From Pseudomonas sp. S06B 330 (lineage in GTDB: Bacteria > Pseudomonadota > Gammaproteobacteria > Pseudomonadales > Pseudomonadaceae), in the NCBI RefSeq assembly GCF_002845275.2, contig NZ_CP088149.1:5338001-5402000 (forward strand): a stretch of 64,000 nucleotides of DNA, written 5' to 3'. Below the pieces are notes generated by a model. It saw nothing but the letters and a program-made list of their open reading frames with translations, was not told where the DNA came from and ran no database searches. This document shows, one piece after another, positions 52,683-61,637 of this stretch. Position 1 is the first letter of the stretch, and each line of letters begins with the position of its first letter. The translations under genes and the position numbers were made by a program.

Positions 52683-53417
52683 TCAGAGCACCTGACGCAA
52701 GAAGGCCTGGGCGCGCAGGTCTTTAGGCGAGGTGAAGAATTGCTCAGGCGGTGAGTCTTCCAGCAGCTTGCCATGGTCGAAGAACAGCACCCGGTCCGCC
52801 ACTTCCCGGGCAAAACCCATTTCATGGGTGACGCAGACCATGGTCATGCCTTCCAGGGCCAGGGTCTTCATGACATCGAGCACTTCACCGACCATTTCCG
52901 GGTCGAGCGCCGACGTCGGCTCATCGAACAGCATCACCTTCGGGTCCATCGCCAGGGCACGGGCAATGGCCACCCGCTGCTGCTGGCCACCAGACAAGCG
53001 CGAGGGGTATTCATTGGCTTTCTGACCGATACCAACCTTTTCCAGCAACGCCCGGGCCTTGGCCTCGCGCTCAGCCTTGCCGCGCTTGCGCACGACCTTC
53101 TGCGCCAGGCACAGGTTCTCCAGCACGGTCATGTGCGGGAACAGATTGAAATGCTGAAAGACCATACCGACTTCACGGCGGTACGCGTTGACGTCAGTCT
53201 TCGGGTCAGCCAACTGCAGGCCATCGATGGCGACGGTGCCCTCATCGAACGACTCCAGGCCGTTCAGGCAGCGCAGGAACGTCGATTTACCCGAGCCTGA
53301 CGGCCCCAGCACCACCAGCACTTCACCCTTGGCCACGTCTGTGCTGACGTGATCGACCGCACGCACCACCTGACCACGGGTATCGAAGACTTTTACCAGA
53401 TCACGAACTTCAATCAC
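52683..53417 (-). CDS. Polar amino acid ABC transporter, ATP-binding protein
   Basis: A 244-residue ATPase of the HisP/GlnQ type. Walker A is GPSGSGKST, the signature is [17 protein letters not shown], Walker B is [14 protein letters not shown], and the switch His is in [24 protein letters not shown] use the GTG at 53417, which has GGAGG upstream and overlaps the permease stop by 8 bases; a TTG at 53438 has no such site. It energises the permease at 53410. Confidence 0.94.
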   Translation of the reverse strand: MIEVRDLVKVFDTRGQVVRAVDHVSTDVAKGEVLVVLGPSGSGKSTFLRCLNGLESFDEGTVAIDGLQLADPKTDVNAYRREVGMVFQHFNLFPHMTVLENLCLAQKVVRKRGKAEREAKARALLEKVGIGQKANEYPSRLSGGQQQRVAIARALAMDPKVMLFDEPTSALDPEMVGEVLDVMKTLALEGMTMVCVTHEMGFAREVADRVLFFDHGKLLEDSPPEQFFTSPKDLRAQAFLRQVL

Positions 53418-54372
53418 TTTGCGCAAGCCTCCGCTCAAGCCGGCTGGCCATGTGCGACAGCGGCAGGTTGATCAACAGGTACAAGCCGGCAACACAGAAC
53501 CAGATTTCGAAAGTCGAGAACGAGGTAGTGATCGCTTCACGCCCACTCTTGGTCAATTCGGTAATGGCAATCACCGAGACCAGCGAGGTGTCCTTTACCA
53601 GGCTAATGAATTGCCCGGCCAGCGGTGGTAACACACGCTTGAACGCTTGAGGCAAGACGACATGACGCATCGACTGACCAGCACTCAAGCCCAGCGAACG
53701 CGCCGCTTCGCCCTGGCCCTTGGCAATCGACTGCACGCCAGCGCGGACGATCTCGGCCACATAGGCGCCGGTAAACAAGGCCAGCGCGGCAACCCCAGCG
53801 AATTCACGGGACAGGTTGAGCACCGTGCCGATGAAGAAATAGAAGATGAAGATCTGCACCAGCAGCGGCGTACCGCGCACCAACTCAACATAAACTGTGG
53901 ACAGATCGCGCAGGGTCGGGTTGTTCGACAAACGGCACAAACCGGCAAACAAGCCGATCAGCAGTCCCAGCACGCCGGATGCAACCGAGATCCAAACCGT
54001 GGTCCACAAACCCCAGGCCAACGGCCCGGCCGCCCAGTGATGGGTAACGCCGATCAGGTCACCTTCGGCCACATCATCGCCACGCGACAACTGCACACTG
54101 GCCTGCTCGACCTCAAAGACCTGCTCACCACCACTCTCGTCACGCACCGTGACACTGGCCATATCGCCCTTGCTGACGATGGCTTCGATGGTGCCGTTCT
54201 CGACGGCGCGCTGGGCGACTTCAGCCTGGTAGGCAAAATACTGTGGCACTCGGTTCCAGCGCCACTCGTAGGAAATCATCGAGGTCGCGTAATACAGGCT
54301 CACCGCCAGGCCGATCAGCACCAGAGCGGTCAGCCCGTGCCAGGGCCACTGGGATTTCTTGTGTTTGATCAC
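53410..54372 (-). CDS. Polar amino acid ABC transporter, permease
   Basis: A 320-residue inner-membrane permease. [27 protein letters not shown] is the HisMQ-type membrane motif, and [34 protein letters not shown] is the EAA loop that contacts the ATPase. It is longer than the usual 220-250 residues because an insertion of about 80 residues lies after the first helix (about residues 35-115, [14 protein letters not shown] to [11 protein letters not shown]). This may form a periplasmic module. A single permease gene implies a homodimer. Confidence 0.9.
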   Translation of the reverse strand: MIKHKKSQWPWHGLTALVLIGLAVSLYYATSMISYEWRWNRVPQYFAYQAEVAQRAVENGTIEAIVSKGDMASVTVRDESGGEQVFEVEQASVQLSRGDDVAEGDLIGVTHHWAAGPLAWGLWTTVWISVASGVLGLLIGLFAGLCRLSNNPTLRDLSTVYVELVRGTPLLVQIFIFYFFIGTVLNLSREFAGVAALALFTGAYVAEIVRAGVQSIAKGQGEAARSLGLSAGQSMRHVVLPQAFKRVLPPLAGQFISLVKDTSLVSVIAITELTKSGREAITTSFSTFEIWFCVAGLYLLINLPLSHMASRLERRLAQSD

Positions 54373-54396
54373 TTAAGGGTACTTCCGTAAAAGCGA

Positions 54397-54419
54397 ACGC
54401 GCAGGGCCAGCCTGCGCGT
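54397..54419 (-). terminator. Intercistronic hairpin between binding protein and permease genes
   Basis: ACGCGCAGG pairs with CCTGCGCGT around GCCAG, about 25 bases upstream of the permease start on the minus strand. It may attenuate the transcript so that more binding protein than membrane components is made. Confidence 0.6.
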
Positions 54420-54450
54420 CGGGTTTCAAACCGGGCGTAGTGCTCCGGCC

Positions 54451-55254
54451 TTATTCCATGTCCTTGAGCCAGGCGGTGTCCTTGAACCACTTGTCGTGGA
54501 TTCGATCGTAGGTACCGTCGTGCTTGATCTGGTGCAGGAAATTGTTGATGTAGTTCAGGCTGTCGTAGTCGCCTTTCTTCAGGCCAAAGGCCAGCGGCTC
54601 GAAGGTGAACGGCTTGTCCAAAAACAGCAGCTTGCCAGCACCGGCCTTGTTCACGGCCACGACGTTGTATGGCGCATCGTAGACGAAGGCATCAGCCTTG
54701 CCGTTGACCACGTCCATCACCGCTTCCTGCTCGTTGTCATAGCCGTGGTATTGGGCTTTGCCGATCAGCTTCTTGGCAACCAGCTCGCCGGTGGTACCGA
54801 GCTTGGAGGTCAGGCGGTACTTCTCATTGTTCAAATCTTTGTAAGACTTGATCTCACCCGCCAGTTCCTTACGGATCAGCAGGGTCTGACCGACAACGAT
54901 GAAGGGTTCGCTGAAGTTCAGCTTCAGGTTGCGTTCCTGAGTCAGGGTCATGCCGCTGCTGATGATGTCGAATTTGTCGGTCATCAGGGCCGGAATGATG
55001 CCGTCGTAAGCAGTGGAGACCATCTCCAGCTTGACGCCCATGGACTTGGCCATGGCCTTGAGGATATCGACTTCAAAGCCAACTATCTCGCCACGTTTGT
55101 TGGTCATCTGAAACGGCATGTAGGTGGGGTCCATGCCTGCGCGCAGGGTGCCACGCTTGACCGCTTCATCAATGGCGCCGGCTGCCTGAGCCGCGTTGAC
55201 CGCGACCAGCGCGGTGACGCCGACCAGCAGCATCGACAGATATTTTTTAAACAT
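54451..55254 (-). CDS. Polar amino acid ABC transporter, periplasmic binding protein
   Basis: A 267-residue family 3 solute-binding protein with signal peptide MFKKYLSMLLVGVTALVAVNAAQAA. LRAGMDPTYMPFQMTNKRGEIVGFEVDILKAMAKSMG and IPALMTDKFDIISSGMTLTQERN are the usual pocket motifs with the Arg/Asp that hold the amino acid alpha groups. The start at 55254 is preferred over one 6 codons earlier. It is the first gene of a binding protein-permease-ATPase unit, so the promoter lies between 55255 and about 55400. Specificity is unknown. Confidence 0.92.
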   Translation of the reverse strand: MFKKYLSMLLVGVTALVAVNAAQAAGAIDEAVKRGTLRAGMDPTYMPFQMTNKRGEIVGFEVDILKAMAKSMGVKLEMVSTAYDGIIPALMTDKFDIISSGMTLTQERNLKLNFSEPFIVVGQTLLIRKELAGEIKSYKDLNNEKYRLTSKLGTTGELVAKKLIGKAQYHGYDNEQEAVMDVVNGKADAFVYDAPYNVVAVNKAGAGKLLFLDKPFTFEPLAFGLKKGDYDSLNYINNFLHQIKHDGTYDRIHDKWFKDTAWLKDME

Positions 55255-55400
55255 CACCAGATCCCCCAGCAAGAAAGCTCGAATTTTATTTTTAGCGCGA
55301 ACCGTCCTACAGACGGGTGCGAGATATTCGAGAGGGATGCTAACGCATGAGCGCCACGCTACATATAGGCGGTGATGACTTTGTTGCTTGTTGATCGCAG

Positions 55401-55437
55401 AAAAAGCATCGCCGGCGTCTTTGCAGAGGCCGGCGAT
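55401..55437 (-). terminator. Terminator after opgH
   Basis: On the minus strand ATCGCCGGC pairs with GCCGGCGAT (55408-55437) and is followed by a T5 tract at 55401-55405. It lies downstream of opgH. Confidence 0.82.
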
Positions 55438-55440
55438 TCT

Positions 55441-55489
55441 GTGGGGGAGGATTCACCTGCGTAGGGGCGCAGATGAATCCGCTCCCACA
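55441..55489. repeat. REP-like hairpin after opgH
   Basis: GTGGGGGAGGATTCA and TGAATCCGCTCCCAC form an imperfect inverted repeat around a loop that itself contains TGCG/CGCA. The core GAGCGGATTCA is related to the 34-base palindrome at 41871. It lies 6 bases past the opgH stop, ahead of the terminator. Confidence 0.72.
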
Positions 55490-55494
55490 CCCTC

Positions 55495-58068
55495 TCAGGC
55501 GCTGGCCAGAGAAGGCTGCGCCACAGGCTCCGGATGCAACGGCAACAACGGCGAGTGCGGGTCGTTGGCTATCGACTGCCGCCAGACACCCAGCCAAGCC
55601 TCGTTTTTCTCGCCCCAGATCCGCGTATGCAAACGCGCCAGAGCAACCGGGTCGCTGAGCAGGGCCAGACGGGTGTTGCCATCCAGGCCATCTGGGCCAA
55701 CTTCCAGCGCCTTTGCGATGCGCTCGGCACGCAACGTTTCGATCGGCTCTGCAACGCCATGACGGGCAGTAGCCAAGGCACAGGCCAAGGCATTTTGCTG
55801 CGGATCGACCACGGCCCGGACGAAACCGTCGTGCAGGGCGTGCCAGCGGTTCTCGTGGGTGTACCGATCAGTCGCCAGCAGCTCCTGCGGCGTAGCGTAT
55901 TCCTCAGGAATCAGGAACAGGCTCTCATCTTTGGCACGCAGGCCCAGGTGCACGCGACTGGAGATCACCGAAACCGGGATCGACAGCATCAGCGAACCGA
56001 CAATCGGCACCAGCCACCACAGGAAGCTTGGGTTCAACCAGGCCACCAGCAGGGCCCAGGCCACGCCCAACAGGGTCTGTGGACCATGACGGCGCACCGC
56101 TTCACTCCACGGTGTGGAGTCGTCGTCACGCTGCGGCGAATTCCAGGTTGCTGCCCAGCCGAGGAAGGCGGCAAGGACGAAGCGGGTGTGGAAGATCATC
56201 CGCACCGGCGCCAGCAACATGGAGAACAGCATCTCCAGCAGCATCGACAGCGTCACCTTGAAGCGCCCGCCGAACTCCTTCGCGCCCTTGGCCCAGATCA
56301 GAATGACGCTGAGCAATTTGGGCAGGAACAGCAGCACGATGGTGGTGGAGAACAGCGCGATGGCCTTCTCCGGATGCCACTGCGGCCACAATGGGTACAG
56401 CTGACGCGGCTCCAGGAAGTATTGCGGTTCCATCAGGGTATTGGTCGCCAGCAGCGCCGTCGACAGCACCAGAAAGAAGAACCACAACGGTGCCGACAGG
56501 TAGGACATCACCCCGGTGAGAAACACCGCGCGGTGCACCGGGTGCATGCCTTTTACCAGGAACAGGCGGAAATTCATCAGGTTGCCGTGGCACCAACGAC
56601 GGTCGCGCTTGAGTTCGTCGAGCAGGTTCGGCGGCAACTCTTCGTAACTGCCTGGCAGGTCGTAGGCAATCCACACGCCCCAGCCGGCCCGACGCATCAG
56701 CGCCGCCTCAACGAAGTCGTGGGAGAGGATCGCACCGGCGAACGCACCTTTTCCGGGCAACGGCGCCAAAGCGCAGTGCTCAATGAACGGCTTCATCCGG
56801 ATGATCGCGTTATGACCCCAATAGTGCGATTCGCCCAACTGCCAGAAGTGCAGGCCAGCGGTGAACAACGGGCCGTAGACGCGGGTAGCAAACTGCTGCA
56901 TGCGTGCATACAGGGTGTCCATGCCCGAAGCCTTCGGTGCAGTCTGGATGATCCCGGCGTCAGGGTTGGCTTCCATCAGACGGACCAGGCTGGTCAGGCA
57001 TTCGCCACTCATCACGCTGTCGGCGTCGAGCACCACCATATAGCGGTAATCACCGCCCCAACGACGGCAGAAGTCGTCGAGGTTGCCGCTTTTGCGCTTC
57101 ACTCGGCGGCGACGGCGCCGGTAGAAGATACGCCCGAAGCCCTTGGCCTCGCGGCACACTTCCAGCCAGGCCTGTTGCTCGGCCACGGCAATATCAGTGT
57201 CGTTGGTGTCACTGAGTACAAAGAAGTCGAAGCGGTCCAGATCACCGGTGGCAGCCACCGACTCGAAGGTCGCCCGCAGGCCGGCAAACACGCGCGGCAC
57301 ATCTTCGTTACAGATCGGCATGACGATGGCGGTACGCGCACCAGCCTCGATCGGCTCGTTGCCAGCACTGCTGCCGGAAATGCGGTACTTGTCGCGGCCG
57401 GTCAACAGCTCGAGGAAGCCCATCAAGGCGGTCCAGAAACCCGCCGACACCCAGCAGAAGAGGATACCGAACAGAATCAGGATGCTGGTCTGCAAGGCAT
57501 ACGGCCAGACCTGGCTAGCAGTCTGCAACAGCGGCTGGTGGGTGATTTCGTCAAGGTCGACGAACGACCAGCCCTGGTACGGCAGAATACCTTTCATGTA
57601 CCAGCCGGCAACGATGGTCTGCCCCAGCATCAGTGCCAGCAGAATGTAGCGGCGCATGGAGCCGACCCAGCGCCAGCGCGCCTTGGGCAGGTCACGCTTG
57701 GCCGGAGCCGGAGCGTTAGTGCGGCCGGTCAGGCGGCGCCAGGCGCGAATCAGGATGTTGGTGCGCCACGGCTCAGGAATCACCCGAGTACGCCGGATCG
57801 GCGGCGTGGCCTTCAGGCACACCCGGCCGCTGCCATCCACCGCCAACATCTCGGCATCGTGCAGGGCCTCGGCACTGTTCAGGTTCAGGCGCTCGCCAAC
57901 CGAAGCCTGCACAGCTTCGGCATCACGCGCGCCCGGCTGGGCCGACAAACGTTGATGCAGCTCGCTGAACGAGGTGCAGCTGGCAAGTTCTGCCCGCTGC
58001 TCATCGCTCAGTGGTAAATGGGCCAGGTATTCGCCAAGCGATTCTGGCCGGGCTTGAGAGTTACTCAT
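55495..58068 (-). CDS. opgH: Osmoregulated periplasmic glucan glucosyltransferase OpgH
   Basis: An 857-residue inner-membrane GT2 enzyme that polymerises the glucan backbone of osmoregulated periplasmic glucans. Several membrane helices flank a cytoplasmic catalytic domain: [41 protein letters not shown] (DxD), [18 protein letters not shown] and the RRWCHGNL (QxxRW-like) motif. The start overlaps the opgG stop by 8 bases. OPGs affect osmotic tolerance, motility and virulence. Length is typical for Pseudomonas. Confidence 0.96.
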   Translation of the reverse strand: MSNSQARPESLGEYLAHLPLSDEQRAELASCTSFSELHQRLSAQPGARDAEAVQASVGERLNLNSAEALHDAEMLAVDGSGRVCLKATPPIRRTRVIPEPWRTNILIRAWRRLTGRTNAPAPAKRDLPKARWRWVGSMRRYILLALMLGQTIVAGWYMKGILPYQGWSFVDLDEITHQPLLQTASQVWPYALQTSILILFGILFCWVSAGFWTALMGFLELLTGRDKYRISGSSAGNEPIEAGARTAIVMPICNEDVPRVFAGLRATFESVAATGDLDRFDFFVLSDTNDTDIAVAEQQAWLEVCREAKGFGRIFYRRRRRRVKRKSGNLDDFCRRWGGDYRYMVVLDADSVMSGECLTSLVRLMEANPDAGIIQTAPKASGMDTLYARMQQFATRVYGPLFTAGLHFWQLGESHYWGHNAIIRMKPFIEHCALAPLPGKGAFAGAILSHDFVEAALMRRAGWGVWIAYDLPGSYEELPPNLLDELKRDRRWCHGNLMNFRLFLVKGMHPVHRAVFLTGVMSYLSAPLWFFFLVLSTALLATNTLMEPQYFLEPRQLYPLWPQWHPEKAIALFSTTIVLLFLPKLLSVILIWAKGAKEFGGRFKVTLSMLLEMLFSMLLAPVRMIFHTRFVLAAFLGWAATWNSPQRDDDSTPWSEAVRRHGPQTLLGVAWALLVAWLNPSFLWWLVPIVGSLMLSIPVSVISSRVHLGLRAKDESLFLIPEEYATPQELLATDRYTHENRWHALHDGFVRAVVDPQQNALACALATARHGVAEPIETLRAERIAKALEVGPDGLDGNTRLALLSDPVALARLHTRIWGEKNEAWLGVWRQSIANDPHSPLLPLHPEPVAQPSLASA

Positions 58069-59776
58069 CGGCAGGCAACTGATAGCTCCAGGTCTCGGTC
58101 AACACCTGTTCGGTGGTGGCCGGTGCCCCAGTGGTGGACGCCGCATCGGCGGCTGGTTGCTCGGCAGGTTTCTCAGCCTTGGCAGATTTGGCCGCGGCCT
58201 TGTCCTGTTTGCTCGGCTTGGCTGGCTTAGCCGGCTCGACCGGAACGTCACGCAGCAGCGCTGCACGCATTTCCACGGACTTGCTCGGGTCTTTGACCTT
58301 CATCCGCAAGGTCAGGCGCCAGCCTTTGATTTCCGGGTTGTAGCGCAGGTTGTTCTCGACCAGTTCAGCGTTGTCACCGACGCTGACCTGGCTACGTACG
58401 GCGGTATCTTCTGGCAGTTTAGCCAGTACCGGCCCTTCGAAGTCGACCAGGAAGGCCACACTGCCGTCAGGTTGACGAATCAGGTTGGATTGCTTGACGT
58501 CACCGGTCGAGCGCAGGGTCTGCTTGACCCAGCCCAGCTTCGGCGAGTGGAACTCAGACTCGTCGATGGTCCAGTGCAGGCGGTAGGCGTATTCAAACGG
58601 GGTGCCTGGCTCTGGCAGTTTTTCCGGGCTCCAGAACGCAACGATGTTGTCGTTGGTTTCGTCGGCGGTCGGAATCTCTACCAGGTCAACAGTCCCCTTG
58701 CCCCAGTCACCGACAGGCTCGATCCAGGCACTTGGACGCTTCTGATAGTTGTCATCGAGGTCTTCGAACTGGCTGAACTCACGCTGACGCTGGAGCAGGC
58801 CGAAACCACGCGGGTTCTCGACGCTGAAATTGCTCACCGCCAGGTGTTTCGGGTTGTTCAGCGGACGCCACAGCCATTCGCCGTTACCGGCATGGATCGA
58901 CAGACCTTCGGAGTCGTGCAGGGCCGGACGGTAGTTAAGCACCTTCGATGGCTGGTTGCCGCCGAACAGGAACATGCTGGTCAGCGGGGCAATGCCCAGG
59001 CGGCTGACGTGATCACGCAGGAACACCTTGGACTTGACGTCGACAATGGTGTCGCTGCCTGGACGCAGGGTCAGCTTGTAGGCACCGGTGGAACGCGGCG
59101 AATCAAGCAGTGCGTAAATCACCAGATGTTTGTCGGTAGGTTTCGGGCGCTCGACCCAGAACTCGGTGAAACGCGGAAACTCTTCGCCGGACGGCAGCGC
59201 GGTATCGATCGCCAGGCCACGGGCGGACAGACCATAGACATGGCCCTTGCCAACCACGCGGAAGTAGCTCGCGCCCAGCAGGGTCATGATCTCATCCTGC
59301 TTGTCAGCCTTGTTGATCGGATAGAGCACACGGAAACCGGCGTAACCCAGGTTTTCAGTCGCCTTGGGATCAAACTTGACGTTGCCGAAATCAAAGCGAC
59401 TTGGGTCGTACTTGATCTCTTCGACCTTGGTCGCGGTGACTTCGTTGATTTTCACCGGCGTGTCGAAATGCATGCCCTGGTGATAGAAAGACAGCTTGAA
59501 CGGCGTCTTTTCCTTGGCCCACTCAGCTTTTTCCGTCAGAAAACGGATCTGCTGGTAGTCGCCGTACTTCATGTCACGGAATTCGGCCGGCAGATTGCTT
59601 TTCGGCGCTTCGTACTTCTGTCCGGCAAGATCCTTTGCCTTGGCCGCCACATCGTCAAGGTTGAACGCCCAGAGCTGGCCAGCGCTGAACAGGCCGACCA
59701 GCGTTGCGCCTGCCAACAAGGCCTTGCGCAGCCGATTGCCGGGAGTTCTTGGTGCATTACAGGGACTTACAATCAC
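58061..59776 (-). CDS. opgG: Glucan biosynthesis protein OpgG
   Basis: A 571-residue periplasmic protein that modifies or branches the glucan. The GTG at 59776 has GAGGG 6 bases upstream. It is followed by a leader with [42 protein letters not shown]. An arginine pair occurs in it, but I see no clear Tat motif. The mature part ([14 protein letters not shown] to [18 protein letters not shown] and AYRLHW) is typical of OpgG/MdoG. Near the C-terminus a Lys/Ala/Pro-rich linker ([21 protein letters not shown]) precedes a last segment, [11 protein letters not shown]. It is the first gene of opgGH. Confidence 0.94.
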   Translation of the reverse strand: MIVSPCNAPRTPGNRLRKALLAGATLVGLFSAGQLWAFNLDDVAAKAKDLAGQKYEAPKSNLPAEFRDMKYGDYQQIRFLTEKAEWAKEKTPFKLSFYHQGMHFDTPVKINEVTATKVEEIKYDPSRFDFGNVKFDPKATENLGYAGFRVLYPINKADKQDEIMTLLGASYFRVVGKGHVYGLSARGLAIDTALPSGEEFPRFTEFWVERPKPTDKHLVIYALLDSPRSTGAYKLTLRPGSDTIVDVKSKVFLRDHVSRLGIAPLTSMFLFGGNQPSKVLNYRPALHDSEGLSIHAGNGEWLWRPLNNPKHLAVSNFSVENPRGFGLLQRQREFSQFEDLDDNYQKRPSAWIEPVGDWGKGTVDLVEIPTADETNDNIVAFWSPEKLPEPGTPFEYAYRLHWTIDESEFHSPKLGWVKQTLRSTGDVKQSNLIRQPDGSVAFLVDFEGPVLAKLPEDTAVRSQVSVGDNAELVENNLRYNPEIKGWRLTLRMKVKDPSKSVEMRAALLRDVPVEPAKPAKPSKQDKAAAKSAKAEKPAEQPAADAASTTGAPATTEQVLTETWSYQLPADE

Positions 59777-60038
59777 GAGCAACCCTCGCCGAAAAACAGA
59801 TGAATAAACCAACGGCCAGCGACATATGCCAGGTTGGCGAGCACTGTTCGGACTCCGAAAGGGCGCAATGATTCCCCAAACGGTTCCGGACAGTCTCAAG
59901 TCAGAGTGAAACGAACCCACGAACGCAGGTTCACATAGCGCGCGATTATCCAGTAGGCAGCGTTACAACGCATCAGGCCAAACCAACTATTTATGCTACA
60001 AAACCCCTTGTTTTCCTGCAAACAGGGGTTTTTTGTCA
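59777..60038 (-). promoter_or_regulatory. opgG leader and dtd 3' region
   Basis: About 260 bases. The opgGH promoter should lie on the minus strand here, but I see no confident hexamers. The frame of opgG is open upstream to 59920, without a plausible earlier start. A terminator at 60000-60034 closes pip-dtd. Confidence 0.45.
60000..60034 (-). terminator. Terminator after dtd
   Basis: AAAACCCCTTGTTT pairs with AAACAGGGGTTTT with one bulge, and T runs flank it on either strand. It lies 5 bases past the dtd stop on the minus strand. Confidence 0.82.
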
Positions 60039-60476
60039 TCAGATTTGTAACATAAATGTTACGGGGCCATCATTGACCAGGTGCACTTGCATGTCAGCCC
60101 CAAACTGACCACTGGCTACCGAGCCATGCAGAGCCTGCGCCTGGGCCAGCAGATAATCGAAAAGCTCTGCGCCGAGGGCCGGTGGCGCTGCGGTAGAAAA
60201 GCTCGGACGCAAGCCACTCTGGGTATCAGCGGCCAGGGTGAATTGCGACACCAGCAACAGGCCTCCGCCAATATCCTTGAGCGACAGGTTCATTTTGCCC
60301 TGAGGGTCGCTGAACACCCGGTAGTTGAGCAGCTTATGCAGTAGCTTATCGGCGTGAGCCTTGGTGTCAGCAGGCTCAACCGCGACCAGCACCAGCAGGC
60401 CCTGGTCGATTGCCCCTACCGTCTTGCCGTCTACATCTACCCGCGCACCACGCACACGTTGCAGCAACCCCTTCAT
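60039..60476 (-). CDS. dtd: D-aminoacyl-tRNA deacylase
   Basis: A 145-residue enzyme that hydrolyses D-amino acids (and glycine) mischarged on t[46 protein letters not shown] and [11 protein letters not shown] carry the SQxTL and GPxT motifs of the active site. It overlaps the pip stop by 4 bases (ATGA), so it is coupled to pip. Confidence 0.97.
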   Translation of the reverse strand: MKGLLQRVRGARVDVDGKTVGAIDQGLLVLVAVEPADTKAHADKLLHKLLNYRVFSDPQGKMNLSLKDIGGGLLLVSQFTLAADTQSGLRPSFSTAAPPALGAELFDYLLAQAQALHGSVASGQFGADMQVHLVNDGPVTFMLQI

Positions 60477-61444
60477 GCTTCTTCCTGAGGCAAATCGAGC
60501 AAGCGCCGGGCCATCTGGTCGGCAGCACGAACCAAGGCGTCAGTAATACCAGGCTCGGAAGCCGCATGACCGGCATCACGGATCACCTTTAGCTCACTGT
60601 TCGGCCAGGCCTGATGCAATGCCCAGGCATTGTCCAGCGGGCAGATCACGTCGTAGCGACCATGCACGATCACCGCCGGCAGGTGGGCAATCTTGGGCAT
60701 GTCACGAATCAATTGGTCCGGCTCAAGGAACGCATTGTTGGTGAAGTAGTGGCATTCAATGCGAGCGATCGACAGCGCACGCTGCGGCTCGGAGAAGCGG
60801 TCGACCACCAACGGGTTGGGCCTCAGGGTTGCCGTGCGCCCTTCCCAGGTGGACCAGGCCTTGGCCGCATGCATCTGGGCAATCTGATCGTTGCCGACCA
60901 GACGCTTGTGGAAAGCCTTGACCAGATCACCGCGCTCTTGCACCGGAATCGGCGCGATATAGTCCTGCCAGTAGTCTGGGAACATCCGGCTGGCGCCGGC
61001 CTGGTAGAACCACTCGATCTCTTGCGGGCGACACAAGAAGATACCGCGCAAAATCAGACCGTGAACGCGCTCAGGGTGAGTCTGGGCATACGCCAGGGCC
61101 AGGGTTGAACCCCAGGAGCCGCCAAACAAGACCCATTTGTCGATACCCAAATGCTTGCGGATGCGCTCCATGTCTTCAACCAGGTGCCAGGTGGTGTTGT
61201 TTTCCACGCTGGCATGGGGGGTCGAACGCCCGCATCCACGCTGATCGAAGGTAATGATCCGATACAGGTTGGGATCGAAGTAGCAGCGGCTCTGGGCATC
61301 ACAGCCAGCACCTGGGCCGCCATGGATGAACAGCACCGGCAGACCTTCCGGTGAACCGCTCTCATCGACATACAGCACATGCGGTGCTTCCACGGCCAGA
61401 TCGTGCCGGGCGTAAGGTTTGATCTGCGGGTACAAGGTCTGCAT
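60473..61444 (-). CDS. pip: Proline iminopeptidase
   Basis: A 323-residue alpha/beta hydrolase that removes N-terminal proline from peptides. HGGPGAGCD is the oxyanion loop, [17 protein letters not shown] holds the Ser nucleophile, [10 protein letters not shown] the Asp, and [12 protein letters not shown] the His. The ATG at 61444 ([12 protein letters not shown]) with CGGAG upstream gives the usual length; the frame runs 26 codons further. Coupled to dtd. Confidence 0.95.
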   Translation of the reverse strand: MQTLYPQIKPYARHDLAVEAPHVLYVDESGSPEGLPVLFIHGGPGAGCDAQSRCYFDPNLYRIITFDQRGCGRSTPHASVENNTTWHLVEDMERIRKHLGIDKWVLFGGSWGSTLALAYAQTHPERVHGLILRGIFLCRPQEIEWFYQAGASRMFPDYWQDYIAPIPVQERGDLVKAFHKRLVGNDQIAQMHAAKAWSTWEGRTATLRPNPLVVDRFSEPQRALSIARIECHYFTNNAFLEPDQLIRDMPKIAHLPAVIVHGRYDVICPLDNAWALHQAWPNSELKVIRDAGHAASEPGITDALVRAADQMARRLLDLPQEEA

Positions 61445-61637
61445 TACGCACTCCGTGTGGGAATTATTCTGCCGTTGGGCATCATAAACCTGAATTGCGC
61501 TTAGAGCATGCCCCAGTGTCATGTCGATGCGCTATGCCCCTCGCACCGGGGAAACCGGCACACCTGATAGATCATGTTATGGCCTTGCGGTGCAAAACAG
61601 GCAATAGCATCAGAGCCCCATCACGCGAGGCTCCTTC

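Noticed and set aside
55534..58017. 827-codon plus-strand open frame opposite opgH
   Set aside because: It is rich in His, Gln and Arg with no recognisable domain, and the opposite strand holds a complete OpgH with all catalytic motifs. It is a high-GC shadow frame.
59700..59776. Twin-arginine signal in OpgG
   Set aside because: The leader has RLRKALLAG with only scattered arginines and no clear S/T-RRxFLK motif, so I do not call it a Tat substrate despite the tat genes in the window.
58157..59803. 548-codon plus-strand frame opposite opgG
   Set aside because: OpgG is intact on the minus strand with a coupled opgH; the plus frame has no start signal or domain.
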